Below, piece by piece: positions 31,280 to 39,564 of a DNA stretch of 64,000 nucleotides (its first letter is position 1; each line of letters begins with the position of its first letter). The stretch comes from Pararhizobium arenae (GTDB lineage: Bacteria > Pseudomonadota > Alphaproteobacteria > Rhizobiales > Rhizobiaceae): positions 124,001-188,000 of the forward strand of contig NZ_MOOY01000001.1 of assembly GCF_001931685.1 (NCBI RefSeq), written 5' to 3'. Both the position numbers and the translations under genes were made by a program. The notes under the pieces were generated by a model, which was not told the DNA's origin, did no database searches, and saw nothing but the letters and a program-made list of their open reading frames with translations.

Positions 31280-31520
31280 CGGTTTCTCCTCTGGCCGTTG
31301 GGTAGGAACGGAATGACGTGCTTTGCGATACTTCATCAAATTCCCACTGTACCTCGCCGCGGCGTCGGGTGAAGGGCTTCATGCGGCAAAAAAGCAGCGA
31401 AACGCGCCTTTCAGCAATCCTCGTTTAAGCGATGCGTGATGTTCTGCTGCCGGCTGATCGAAACATTGAAACGGTCGCGAAAGTCGATAAGGTCCGCTTC
31501 TCCTTCTCAGGTATATCTGC

Positions 31521-32462
31521 GTGACAAGCTTCCCATCTTCGCCCGCTGCAAAAATGACGGTTCTTCAGGGGCTGGCGCTCATGCTGTTTGCGATGATCAT
31601 CCTGCCCTGCATGGATGCCATCGCCAAGTACATGGCGGTTTATCAGGGCATGTCGCCGGGACAGGTCACATTTTACCGCTTCTTTTTTCAGTTGGTCTCG
31701 ACGCTGCCTCTTCTTCTTGCCCAGGGCGGCTTTCGGGCCTTGATGCCCAAGCGTCTCGGCCTCAACCTTCTTCGCGGCGTGTTGCTGGCTGCGGCGGCGC
31801 TGCTTTTCTTCGTCTCCGTCAAATACATGCCGCTCGCCGATGTTTTCGCGATCTATTTCGTCGAGCCTTTCATTCTGACCTGCCTGTCAGCGGTGGTGCT
31901 CGGTGAAAAAGTCGGCTGGCGGCGCTGGCTGGCGATCGTGATCGGTTTCGGTGGCGCGATGATCGTCATTCAACCCAGTTTCCAGCTTTTCGGGCTGACG
32001 TCCCTGTTGCCCATCGGCTGCGCGTTCCTGTTTGCCTGTTATCTTCTGATGAACAGGGCGCTTGGCGATGCCGATGCGCCGCTGGTCATGCAAACGATCG
32101 CCGGCATAGGCGGGACGCTTTTCATGATCGGTGCGATCGCGATCGGCCACGGCATGGGTTCGGTCGATTTCGTACCGTCGCTGCCGAACACGACGCTGGG
32201 CTGGGCCCTCGTGGTGACGCTCGGCACGCTTTCCGGTTACGGTCACCTTCTGGTCGTCAAGGCGTTTCAGGCCGCCCCGGTGTCGATTCTCGCGCCATTC
32301 CACTATTTCGAAATCATTTCGGCGACAGCACTCGGCTATTTCGTCTTCAGCGATTTCCCAACCGCTTCCAAGTGGCTTGGTATCCTCATCATCATCGCCT
32401 CGGGCCTCTACATCATCTGGCGGGAACGTCGTCTGGCGAGGCGAAAGATAAATATCGAGTAA
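31521..32462 (+). CDS. EamA/DMT-family transporter
   Basis: This 313-aa membrane protein has ten predicted helices arranged as two EamA repeats, the layout of drug/metabolite transporters. Motifs such as DVFAIYFVEPFILT and the second repeat ending YFVFSDFPTASKWLGILIIIASGLYI fit the family. The substrate is unknown. The start is uncertain: GTG 31521 or ATG 31554, neither with a strong ribosome binding site. It is divergent from the XRE gene across 241 nt. Confidence 0.85.
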   Translation: MTSFPSSPAAKMTVLQGLALMLFAMIILPCMDAIAKYMAVYQGMSPGQVTFYRFFFQLVSTLPLLLAQGGFRALMPKRLGLNLLRGVLLAAAALLFFVSVKYMPLADVFAIYFVEPFILTCLSAVVLGEKVGWRRWLAIVIGFGGAMIVIQPSFQLFGLTSLLPIGCAFLFACYLLMNRALGDADAPLVMQTIAGIGGTLFMIGAIAIGHGMGSVDFVPSLPNTTLGWALVVTLGTLSGYGHLLVVKAFQAAPVSILAPFHYFEIISATALGYFVFSDFPTASKWLGILIIIASGLYIIWRERRLARRKINIE

Positions 32463-32556
32463 ATTTTCAAAGCGTTTCCTAAGCGTGCTTCTTGGCGGAT
32501 TGGAAACGCATGAACCCTAACCTAACTCCAGTTTCATGATGAAACGGGAGAGAGGA

Positions 32557-33154
32557 ATGGGCGAATTTCGTCTGTCTTATCCGGCATGTGTGATCGCCGG
32601 GAAAATGCGCCTGACTGCGGAGGATATTCAGATCCTGCGCGAGCATGTCTTCGTGAAAGGTATGACCACATCTCAGGATGCGGTCATCCTTCTCGCGATC
32701 AATACGTCCTGCAGCGAAAAATGCCCGGAATGGCGCGGTTATTTCATGGAGACGATGACGAATTTCATCGTGCGCCATTGTTATCCGCAGGGGGCTATGG
32801 ACGACTGGAACGCCGACTGGCTGATTGCGATGATCTCGACCCGCGGTGTGGTCAATTCCGACCTTGAGCTCGACCTCCTTTTCCACGTCATCGATGTTTC
32901 CTCAAGCATCACCGACAGCCTGTCGATCTTCGCGCTCGAACAGATACGATTGGGTCTGGCCGAGGAGAAAGGCGCATGGGCGTCCCTTCGCGGTGGGCGC
33001 AGCGGCCTGCTCAACAAAGCATGTCCAGCGCATAGGCCGCGTTATGACGGCTGTCGCGCGGTCGCGGGGCGGACGTCTGACCGAGCGTGAAAAGGCGATG
33101 CTACGTCAGATCGGTATTCTGACCGGTCTCGGAGAGGAACAGGCGGCGGCGTGA
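32557..33154 (+). pseudogene. Conserved hypothetical gene, probably frameshifted near its 3' end
   Basis: The first frame runs from ATG 32557 and encodes a globular protein (MGEFRLSYPACVIAGKMRLTAED...) of unknown function whose type I recall from other Rhizobiaceae. It runs to a stop at 33088-33090, but its last 30 or so residues look out of frame. In the next frame, from about 33012, a plausible continuation reads KHVQRIGRVMTAVARSRGG and ends at 33154. Removing one base near 33019 would join the two into a protein of about 198 residues. It may be a real mutation or a sequencing error. No function is assigned. Confidence 0.55.
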
Positions 33155-33187
33155 CGGCTGGGCGATAGGAAACTGTTGCCAAAATCG

Positions 33188-33221
33188 GAGCGGGGGAACG
33201 TCGTCCGGCGTTCCCCCGCTC
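33188..33221. terminator. Bidirectional terminator between the frameshifted gene and lipB
   Basis: A perfect 13-bp stem (GAGCGGGGGAACG with CGTTCCCCCGCTC) with an 8-nt loop, followed on the + strand by TCTCTTTCTT. It stands between converging genes. Confidence 0.75.
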
Positions 33222-33230
33222 TCTCTTTCT

Positions 33231-34007
33231 TCAAGCCACGGACCTATCCGTCAGTGCAGTGCCTGTCGGCCGTTCCAGAACCGTCGGGCCGAACACCGCT
33301 TCGATTGCCTCGCGCAACCGGATATCGACATCCTCCATGCTCACCAGCAGGCCGAGATCCACAAGGCTGGTGACGCCGTAGTCGCTGATGCCGCAGGGTA
33401 CGATCCCGGTGAAGTGCTCGATATCCGGATCGACGTTCAGCGACAGGCCGTGAAAACTGACCCATCTGCGCAGGCGTATGCCGATGGCTGCGATCTTGTC
33501 TTCGGCGACATCGCCGTTTGGCAAGGGCGGGCGTTCCGGCCGACGCACCCACACACCCACGCGATCCTCCCGGCGTTCGCCGGTGATGTTCATGGCTGCA
33601 AGCGTTTCAATGACGACGCGCTCAAGGGCTGCGACGAACTGCCGGACATCCTGCCTGCGTCTTTTGAGGTCCAGCATGACATAGACCACACGCTGGCCCG
33701 GGCCGTGATAGGTATATTCCCCGCCGCGGCCGGTCTGGAACACGGGGAAGCGATCCGGCGAGACAAGGTCGGAAGAGTTAGCGCTCGTGCCTGCCGTATA
33801 GAGGGGAGGGTGTTCCACCATCCATATCAGCTCGTCGGCTTCGCCGGCGGCAATGGCGGCGACCTCTGCCTCCATCGTTTCGACCGCTTCTTCATAATCC
33901 ACGAGGCCGGGGGCGAATCTCAGGCGGATGGGAGGACAGCCTTCCTGTGCGAAAAAAGTCGTTTCCAGCCTGTCTCTCTGCATGATTGCACCCACATTCC
34001 CGTTCAT
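33231..34007 (-). CDS. lipB: Lipoyl(octanoyl) transferase
   Basis: LipB, 258 aa, moves octanoyl from acyl carrier protein to lipoyl domains of 2-oxoacid dehydrogenases, the first step of lipoate synthesis. The conserved [12 protein letters not shown] motif, the catalytic lysine in [13 protein letters not shown] and the catalytic cysteine in GIVPCGI are all present. Start 34007 follows GAAGG; an ATG 24 nt further in is an alternative. LipA is not in the window. Confidence 0.94.
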   Translation of the reverse strand: MNGNVGAIMQRDRLETTFFAQEGCPPIRLRFAPGLVDYEEAVETMEAEVAAIAAGEADELIWMVEHPPLYTAGTSANSSDLVSPDRFPVFQTGRGGEYTYHGPGQRVVYVMLDLKRRRQDVRQFVAALERVVIETLAAMNITGERREDRVGVWVRRPERPPLPNGDVAEDKIAAIGIRLRRWVSFHGLSLNVDPDIEHFTGIVPCGISDYGVTSLVDLGLLVSMEDVDIRLREAIEAVFGPTVLERPTGTALTDRSVA

Positions 34008-34181
34008 TTCACCTTCTAAATGGTATGCTTTACAGCTGAAGTCCAGCATTTGCAGGGGGTGCGTGAGGGGGCTTCTGAAATAGTCCGTTTTCGCATCAAC
34101 TTTCTTTCACATTGGCCTTGTGCACCCCAGAGGCTTTTGCTACATGCAGCCGCGCCGGAGCAATTCGGCATCTACCACGAT

Positions 34182-34266
34182 GCGGTCGTGGCGGAATTGG
34201 TAGACGCGCAGCGTTGAGGTCGCTGTGTCGAAAGACGTGGAAGTTCGAGTCTTCTCGACCGCACCA
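34182..34266 (+). tRNA. tRNA-Leu (anticodon GAG)
   Basis: The 85-nt sequence folds as a leucine tRNA. The acceptor arm GCGGTCG pairs with CGACCGC, followed by A and an encoded CCA. The anticodon arm CAGCG/CGCTG closes the loop TTGAGGT, giving anticodon GAG. A long variable arm (GTCGAAAGAC) is present, and the T arm contains GTTCGAGTC. It reads CUC and CUU codons. Confidence 0.95.
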
Positions 34267-34270
34267 AGAG

Positions 34271-34299
34271 CCCGGCTTTAAGCCGGGTTTTTTGTTTTT
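34271..34299 (+). terminator. Terminator of tRNA-Leu
   Basis: CCCGGC pairs with GCCGGG around a short loop, followed by TTTTTTGTTTTT. It begins 5 nt after the tRNA CCA. Confidence 0.9.
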
Positions 34300-34350
34300 A
34301 TACAATGATTTGTTGCTTCGTAGATTTGAAGCTGCCGCCTCTTGTCCCCA

Positions 34351-34851
34351 TCAATGCCGTTCCTTCTCGAGCTTCTCGAAGCGTTTGATCGCCCGCTCCC
34401 GCTTCAGCCTTGAGAGTTTCTGAAGCCAGAATATTCCGTCCAACTGATCGATTTCGTGCTGGAGGCAAATTGCCAGCAGGCCCTCGGCCTCGTCCTCCCG
34501 AAAATCGCCGTCGCAGGTCTGGTAAGCAACCCGGATGCTTCGGGCGCGGATGCCATCCTCGGATATTCCGGGCATCGAGACGCTGCCTTCCGGGTGCGTG
34601 ACGAGATCCGGCGATGACCAGAGAATTTTTGGATTAACGTATCTGCGAACCTCTCCGGGCTCGATTTCGATGACCGTTACCCGTTGCAGGATGCCGATAT
34701 GGGGCGCCGTAATGCCAATGCCCGGCGCCGCACGCATGGTGTCCAGAAGATCGTCACACAGTGCGGAAAGCGCCGGATCGAACACCGTAACCTCGTTTGC
34801 CGGCAGGCGCAGAAGGGGATCGGGAAAGCGAACGATAGGACGGATGGGCAT
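34351..34851 (-). CDS. Peptide deformylase homologue with degenerate metal site
   Basis: This 166-aa protein is clearly of the peptide deformylase family by length and motif layout, but the active site is altered. Motif 1 is GIGITAPH (residues 44-51, glutamine replaced by histidine). Motif 2 is EGSVS (88-92), with the metal-binding cysteine replaced by S90. Motif 3 is HEIDQ (132-136), with the third ligand histidine replaced by Q136. Two of three metal ligands are therefore missing, so it is probably not an ordinary deformylase. Start 34851 gives the family N-terminus MPIRPIVRFPDPLL. Confidence 0.85.
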   Translation of the reverse strand: MPIRPIVRFPDPLLRLPANEVTVFDPALSALCDDLLDTMRAAPGIGITAPHIGILQRVTVIEIEPGEVRRYVNPKILWSSPDLVTHPEGSVSMPGISEDGIRARSIRVAYQTCDGDFREDEAEGLLAICLQHEIDQLDGIFWLQKLSRLKRERAIKRFEKLEKERH

Positions 34852-35109
34852 GAACACGACCAACGGCTTGAGGTTTTTACAGAAGCAAAACAATTCGCAT
34901 GATTTTGCAACAGCTTGCCTAAAAACTGAAGCGGCGGTGCGGCGATTGCCGCAAGGGGTAGTGGACCTTACGGCGGCATTGCGTTAGCAGAAAAAGGTGC
35001 GCTCGTCCTCTTCGGGGCGTATCGTGCAATCAACCGGTATCCGATGCCTTCCTGCTCCCCCCGGCCGCGCCGGCGTCTTGGATGGCTGATATTCTGCGAG
35101 GGTGGGCAC

Positions 35110-36531
35110 ATGAGCTATACCGGTGACGACAATCGCGCAGCAGCCGAAGAAAATGCCGTTGAGATGTCGGACATCTATGCGGACGACGGTTCGGTGCGCT
35201 CCGACTTTCTCATGCATGTGGGCGCGGCAATCGCAGACCGCGATCTTCTTTATCTTCGCCAGCATGTGGCACGGCTGCATGCGTCGGAAATGGGCGATTT
35301 GCTTGAGGCCATCCAGCCGGATCAGCGCCTCGCTCTTGTCTCGTTGCTCGGCAAGGATTTCGATCTCTCGGCGCTGACCGAGGTCGACGAGGCTATCCGC
35401 CTCGATATCGTCGAACACCTGCCCAACGACCAGATCGCCGAAGCGCTGGGCGAAATGGATTCGGACGATGCCGTCTACATTCTCGAGGATCTCGACCAGG
35501 AGGACCAGGAAGAAATCCTGGCCAAGCTGCCCTTTACGGAGCGGGTAAGGCTGCGGCGGTCGCTGGACTACCCGGAAAGCACAGCCGGCCGTCGCATGCA
35601 GACGGAGTTCGTTGCGGTGCCGCCGTTCTGGACCGTCGGGCAGACGATCGACTACATGCGCGAAGACAGTGAATTGCCAGAGAGCTTCACGCAGATCTTT
35701 GTCATCGATCCTACATTCCGGCTTCTCGGTGCCGTCGATCTCGATCGTATCCTGCGCACCAAGCGTTCGGTGAAGATCGAAACGATCATGCGCGAAACCA
35801 ACCATCCGATTCCCGCCGAGATGGACCAGGAAGAGGCGGCCCAGCTTTTCGAACAGTACGATCTGCTTTCCGCGGCTGTTGTCGATGAAAACAACCGCCT
35901 CGTCGGCGTGCTGACGATCGATGACGTCGTCGACGTTATTCAGGAAGAGGCGGAAGAAGACCTCATGCGTCTCGGCGGTGTCGGCGACGAAGAGCTGTCG
36001 GACAGCATCGCCAGCACCTCGCGCTCGCGCGTGCCCTGGTTGACCGTCAATCTGTTCACCGCATTCCTGTCGGCGACGGTGATCTCGCTGTTCGATGCGT
36101 CCATCCAGCAGATCGTTGCGCTGGCGATCCTGATGCCGACGGTGGCCGGCATGGGCGGCAATGCCGGCTCGCAAACAATGACCGTGACGGTGCGGGCGCT
36201 CGCCACGCGCAATCTCGACATCCACAATGCCTGGCGAATCGTGCGCCGCGAAGCGGGGGTCGGGCTCCTGAACGGCATGCTGTTCGGCCTGCTGGTGGGA
36301 TGTGTTGCAGGCATCTGGTTCCACGACATCAATATCGCCGGTATTATCGCCACGGCGATGCTGATTAACATGACCGCTGCGGCGCTTGCGGGCATACTTA
36401 TTCCGCTGCTTCTGGATAAGTGCGGTGCCGACCCGGCTGTTTCATCCGCGGTCTTCGTGACCGCTGTAACGGACGTGACCGGCTTTTCAGCTTTTCTCGG
36501 CCTCGCGACATGGTGGTTCCACATCAGTTGA
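35110..36531 (+). CDS. mgtE: MgtE-family magnesium transporter
   Basis: MgtE, 473 aa, is a magnesium channel gated by intracellular Mg2+. The N-terminal helical domain (about 50-150) contains the repeat-like NDQIAEALGEMDSDDAVYIL. Two CBS domains follow at about 150-280, then five membrane helices with the conserved pore region MPTVAGMGGNAGSQ near 355-368. The start follows GAGGGTGGG. No Mg riboswitch was recognised in the upstream region. Confidence 0.94.
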   Translation: MSYTGDDNRAAAEENAVEMSDIYADDGSVRSDFLMHVGAAIADRDLLYLRQHVARLHASEMGDLLEAIQPDQRLALVSLLGKDFDLSALTEVDEAIRLDIVEHLPNDQIAEALGEMDSDDAVYILEDLDQEDQEEILAKLPFTERVRLRRSLDYPESTAGRRMQTEFVAVPPFWTVGQTIDYMREDSELPESFTQIFVIDPTFRLLGAVDLDRILRTKRSVKIETIMRETNHPIPAEMDQEEAAQLFEQYDLLSAAVVDENNRLVGVLTIDDVVDVIQEEAEEDLMRLGGVGDEELSDSIASTSRSRVPWLTVNLFTAFLSATVISLFDASIQQIVALAILMPTVAGMGGNAGSQTMTVTVRALATRNLDIHNAWRIVRREAGVGLLNGMLFGLLVGCVAGIWFHDINIAGIIATAMLINMTAAALAGILIPLLLDKCGADPAVSSAVFVTAVTDVTGFSAFLGLATWWFHIS

Positions 36532-36544
36532 GCCGACGGGTGAT

Positions 36545-36573
36545 TTGACTTTTACGTCAAGGTCAATCATAGT
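36545..36573 (+). promoter_or_regulatory. Promoter with overlapping palindrome before the MerR gene
   Basis: TTGACT at 36545-36550 and CATAGT at 36568-36573 are 17 bases apart, a good sigma-70 arrangement. The inverted repeat TTGAC-N6-GTCAA (36545-36560) overlaps the -35 and spacer, where a MerR protein would bind. It may be the site of autoregulation. Confidence 0.5.
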
Positions 36574-36663
36574 TTTTGACGCGCGGTCTGATGCGTATTT
36601 GAGCCATTTTATGGGATCAGTGTTGGCCTGAATGCGACGTTGCGTGGAGCAAGGCGAGGCAGA

Positions 36664-37050
36664 GTGAACAAGTTTTATACAATCACGGAATTGACGCGGG
36701 AATTTGGCGTATCCACACGGACACTGCGTTTCTACGAAGACGAGGGGCTGATCCATCCCGAGCGTCGTGGGCGCACCCGGCTGTTTCGCATGTCCGACCG
36801 CCGGCTGATCCAGGAAATCCTGCGCGGTCGCCGGATCGGGTTCACTATCGCCGAAATTCGCGAGATCATCCAGGTGTACAAGGACCCGCCGGGCGAGGCC
36901 GGCCAGTTGCGGCTGCTGATGAAGCGCGTCGAGGAAAAGCGCGAAGAACTGAACCAGAAGCGCCGTGACATTGATGAGACCCTTGATGAACTCAACAATG
37001 TCGAGGAAGCGTGCCTGACGCGACTTGCCGAGATTGGCGTCGGCACCTGA
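36664..37050 (+). CDS. MerR-family transcriptional regulator
   Basis: This 128-aa protein has an N-terminal winged helix-turn-helix typical of MerR (YTITELTREFGVSTRTLRFYEDEGLIHPERRGRTRLF, split over residues 4-41). A long coiled coil follows at about 75-115. The cysteine in NNVEEACLTR is single, so it is not a typical metal sensor; it resembles LiuR-like regulators of branched-chain or fatty acid metabolism. The start is GTG 36664, after GCGAGG. No target gene is adjacent. Confidence 0.85.
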   Translation: MNKFYTITELTREFGVSTRTLRFYEDEGLIHPERRGRTRLFRMSDRRLIQEILRGRRIGFTIAEIREIIQVYKDPPGEAGQLRLLMKRVEEKREELNQKRRDIDETLDELNNVEEACLTRLAEIGVGT

Positions 37051-37062
37051 CGGTGCCGCTCC

Positions 37063-37539
37063 TCAGATCCACCGTCTCGTGCGGCGGCAATAGCGCTCGA
37101 ATTCAATCCCGAAACGCGAAAGCAGGTGGCGTTCTTCAGCGCGCACCGCATACACCGTCGTCACGATCACGGTCACGATCGTCATGACGAGAAGCCATGG
37201 GTTGAGCGCGATCAACCCCATGCCGATCATGATAAACGTGTAGCCGAGGTAGATCGGATTGCGGGTGAGGCGAAACGGGCCAGTCGTCACCAGATGGGAG
37301 GAGCATCTGTACGGCAGTACTGTCGTTTGCCTATCCAAGAGTGTTCGAACTGCCCAAAGGCAAAGACAGACGCCTCCCGTCACGAAAGCGGCGCCGGTGA
37401 TCCACAGTATCCACCGACCGTGGATTTCGATGACAGGTATCGGCTGAACGCGCGCCATCGCCATCGCTACGATCGCCGCCAGCCCGTGCAGGGCAATGGG
37501 CCAGGGATACCGTAGCGACTTGGCGCGATAGACGTTCAT
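37063..37539 (-). CDS. Isoprenylcysteine carboxyl methyltransferase (ICMT)-type membrane protein
   Basis: This 158-aa protein has about four membrane segments and the C-terminal signature GPFRLTRNPIYLGYTFIMIG followed by EERHLLSRFGIEFERYCRRTRRWI. That pattern is shared by bacterial ICMT-like and phospholipid methyltransferases, where it binds S-adenosylmethionine. The substrate is unknown. The ATG at 37539 is chosen because it begins just before the first membrane segment; a longer open frame upstream is antisense to the next gene. Confidence 0.82.
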   Translation of the reverse strand: MNVYRAKSLRYPWPIALHGLAAIVAMAMARVQPIPVIEIHGRWILWITGAAFVTGGVCLCLWAVRTLLDRQTTVLPYRCSSHLVTTGPFRLTRNPIYLGYTFIMIGMGLIALNPWLLVMTIVTVIVTTVYAVRAEERHLLSRFGIEFERYCRRTRRWI

Positions 37540-37555
37540 GTCCTGCTTTCTAGCC

Positions 37556-38554
37556 TTACTCCGTGGCGCGTGCGTCCATGGTGCATTGTTCTGTGATCGT
37601 TGCGATGCGCGGGTCTGTGGCGATGTCGATCTGCCCGGCATTGAGCGCGGTGAAAAGATCCTGTTCCAGGAACTTGTCGAGGGTGCAGCCGCAGAATGCG
37701 GCGCAAAGGCTTGCCGATTCCGTTCGGGCGCAGTTCGCCGTGCAGTTCGTGCGGAATTCCACGGTCGGGTCCGGCTGCGGAGCCGGGAAGATGAGCGCGA
37801 ACAGGTAGACAAGAGAAAAGAGCAGAGGCTGGTGAATAAGATAGATCGAAAGGCTGTGCCGCCCGCCAAAGGACAGGATACGGGCAGGTTTGCCGCCGGT
37901 GTCTATCGACGCCATCCGGTCGGTCAGGCCTGTGGACAGGCAAAGCCGGGCGAGAGCCAGACCGGCGAGAAACGGTGCAAGCCATGGGAGAAGCGGCACA
38001 TAGTCGTTGGATCGCGGCAGGGTTTCCGAGAGGCCGACCCACCAGAGGGCCGGAACATCGAAAATGGGTGAGCGAAGATAGAACGGAGCCGCAAAGACGG
38101 CGGCTGCAACCGCAAGGGTGAGCAAGACAGGCACGCGAAGGAAAAGCAGGCCTATGACGCTGGCAGCCGCGATTGCATGCAGGATGCCGAAGAAGATGAA
38201 CGAGTTCGGAAAGGCAAACCATGTGGCGACGGTGATGACCAGCGCTGCGGCCACGATCTTCCCGAGCCTGATCAGGAAACCGCGTATTCGTATCTCCGGA
38301 TAGTTTCCGAGAACGAGGCTGAAGCCCGCGAGAAACAGAAAGCTTCCCGCAATCAGTCGGGCAAAAAGCTTCCAGCCGCCGGAGGCGACAGTTCCGGCTT
38401 CAAGATAGCCGAAATATTCGAGATCCCAGGAAAAATGGTAGATCGCCATGGCGATGAGGGCGATGCCGCGCAGAACATCGATCGCGCCGATCCGCCGACG
38501 GGAGGCAGGCGTCGTTTCGATGCTGCTGTCGATAGCCGCGTTTTCCATGGACAT
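37556..38554 (-). CDS. DUF1624 (heparan-alpha-glucosaminide acetyltransferase-like) membrane protein
   Basis: This 332-aa protein has 8 or so membrane helices. The N-terminal RRIGAIDVLRGIALIAMAIYHFSWDLEYFG region is diagnostic of DUF1624. The family is related to membrane acyltransferases; activity is unproven. A C-terminal tail of about 65 residues after the last helix has seven cysteines (CTANCARTESASLCAAFC...). The gene is 16 nt upstream of the ICMT-like gene and probably co-transcribed. Confidence 0.85.
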   Translation of the reverse strand: MSMENAAIDSSIETTPASRRRIGAIDVLRGIALIAMAIYHFSWDLEYFGYLEAGTVASGGWKLFARLIAGSFLFLAGFSLVLGNYPEIRIRGFLIRLGKIVAAALVITVATWFAFPNSFIFFGILHAIAAASVIGLLFLRVPVLLTLAVAAAVFAAPFYLRSPIFDVPALWWVGLSETLPRSNDYVPLLPWLAPFLAGLALARLCLSTGLTDRMASIDTGGKPARILSFGGRHSLSIYLIHQPLLFSLVYLFALIFPAPQPDPTVEFRTNCTANCARTESASLCAAFCGCTLDKFLEQDLFTALNAGQIDIATDPRIATITEQCTMDARATE

Positions 38555-38630
38555 GGGTCTTCTTTCTCTGTTGCGAGCATAGGAGGGCGAGCTTGCGCCA
38601 GGCGCAACCAGCCCGGATTTTCAGGAGAAA

Positions 38631-39323
38631 TTAGGGCGTCTCGTCCTCAAGCAAGGCCTCGCGAGCCTCGGAGAAGAACTGACGCCGTATCAGGACGAAG
38701 ATGACAAAGGCGGTCAGCGCCATGAAGACATAGGGGCTGATGAACCAGCCGAGATAACCGATGGAGAGGAAGATGGTTCGAAGGCCGGCATTGAAATGCT
38801 TGGCGGCGTAGACATTGAGTTTCACGGCCCGCTCCGCCTGCCGGCGGGCGCCCTCGGCGTCCTGGGTCAGGTCGCTCATCATGGGAATGCCGCCGATCAG
38901 GATCGAGCAGTAGTTGAAGAGGCGGTAGGACCATCCGAACTTGAAGAAGGAATAGCCGAACAGGCAGGTAAGGCCGCCGACCTTCAACTCGAATGCCGTT
39001 CTTCCGCCATGGAAGACATACGGCAGGTCCTGAAAGATCGCCTGGGCCTGTTCTGTTGCGCCCAGCAGCGCAAAGCAGCCACCGAGTGCGAAGATCGTCG
39101 TCGAGGCGAAAAAGGCGGTGCCGGCCTGCAGGCCCGCCATGATCTGGGTGTCGATCATCTTGAGGTCGCGTCGCAGCGAGTTCATGATCCAGCGACGCCG
39201 GTTCTCGATCATGAGCCGCGAAAGGCTGCGCCTGCTGGACAGAAGCTTGCCGTCAGTAACGGCGCTGTAGCCCATCCAGAGCGAAACAAAAACGGCGAGT
39301 GCTATATAGTCCGCGTAGGTCAT
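38631..39323 (-). CDS. DUF599 family membrane protein
   Basis: This 230-aa protein has four or five membrane helices. The sequence YSAVTDGKLLSSRRSLSRLM near the N-terminus and FKFGWSYRLFNYCSILIG in the middle are characteristic of DUF599. The function is unknown. The start at 39323 places the first helix at residues 6-22; its ribosome binding site is weak, and an upstream start cannot be excluded. It is divergent from sdaA across 241 nt. Confidence 0.8.
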   Translation of the reverse strand: MTYADYIALAVFVSLWMGYSAVTDGKLLSSRRSLSRLMIENRRRWIMNSLRRDLKMIDTQIMAGLQAGTAFFASTTIFALGGCFALLGATEQAQAIFQDLPYVFHGGRTAFELKVGGLTCLFGYSFFKFGWSYRLFNYCSILIGGIPMMSDLTQDAEGARRQAERAVKLNVYAAKHFNAGLRTIFLSIGYLGWFISPYVFMALTAFVIFVLIRRQFFSEAREALLEDETP

Positions 39324-39564
39324 GCGCTTTTTTGGCACGCTGCGATGAAATTGCAAGAGATGACGAAACTTTGTGCTGACCCCTTGCAATCGGTCCACGC
39401 GCATGACGATCTTTGCCCGGCAACGGTTCGGGTATTCCGGGTCAGATTATGTCGCAGCCGTTGAAACCGATGTCGGTGGAATGGGTGAGCCATGATGTGG
39501 AATAGCCTAGGCTCGTGGCATGGTGCACGGCGACGGGCTTTGGCACCCTGAAGGCGGAGTGGAA

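Noticed and set aside
33000-33090. The out-of-frame C-terminus of the first frame as a true protein end
   Set aside because: The residues after about 33015 lose any regular pattern while the neighbouring frame gains one; a frameshift is the simpler reading.
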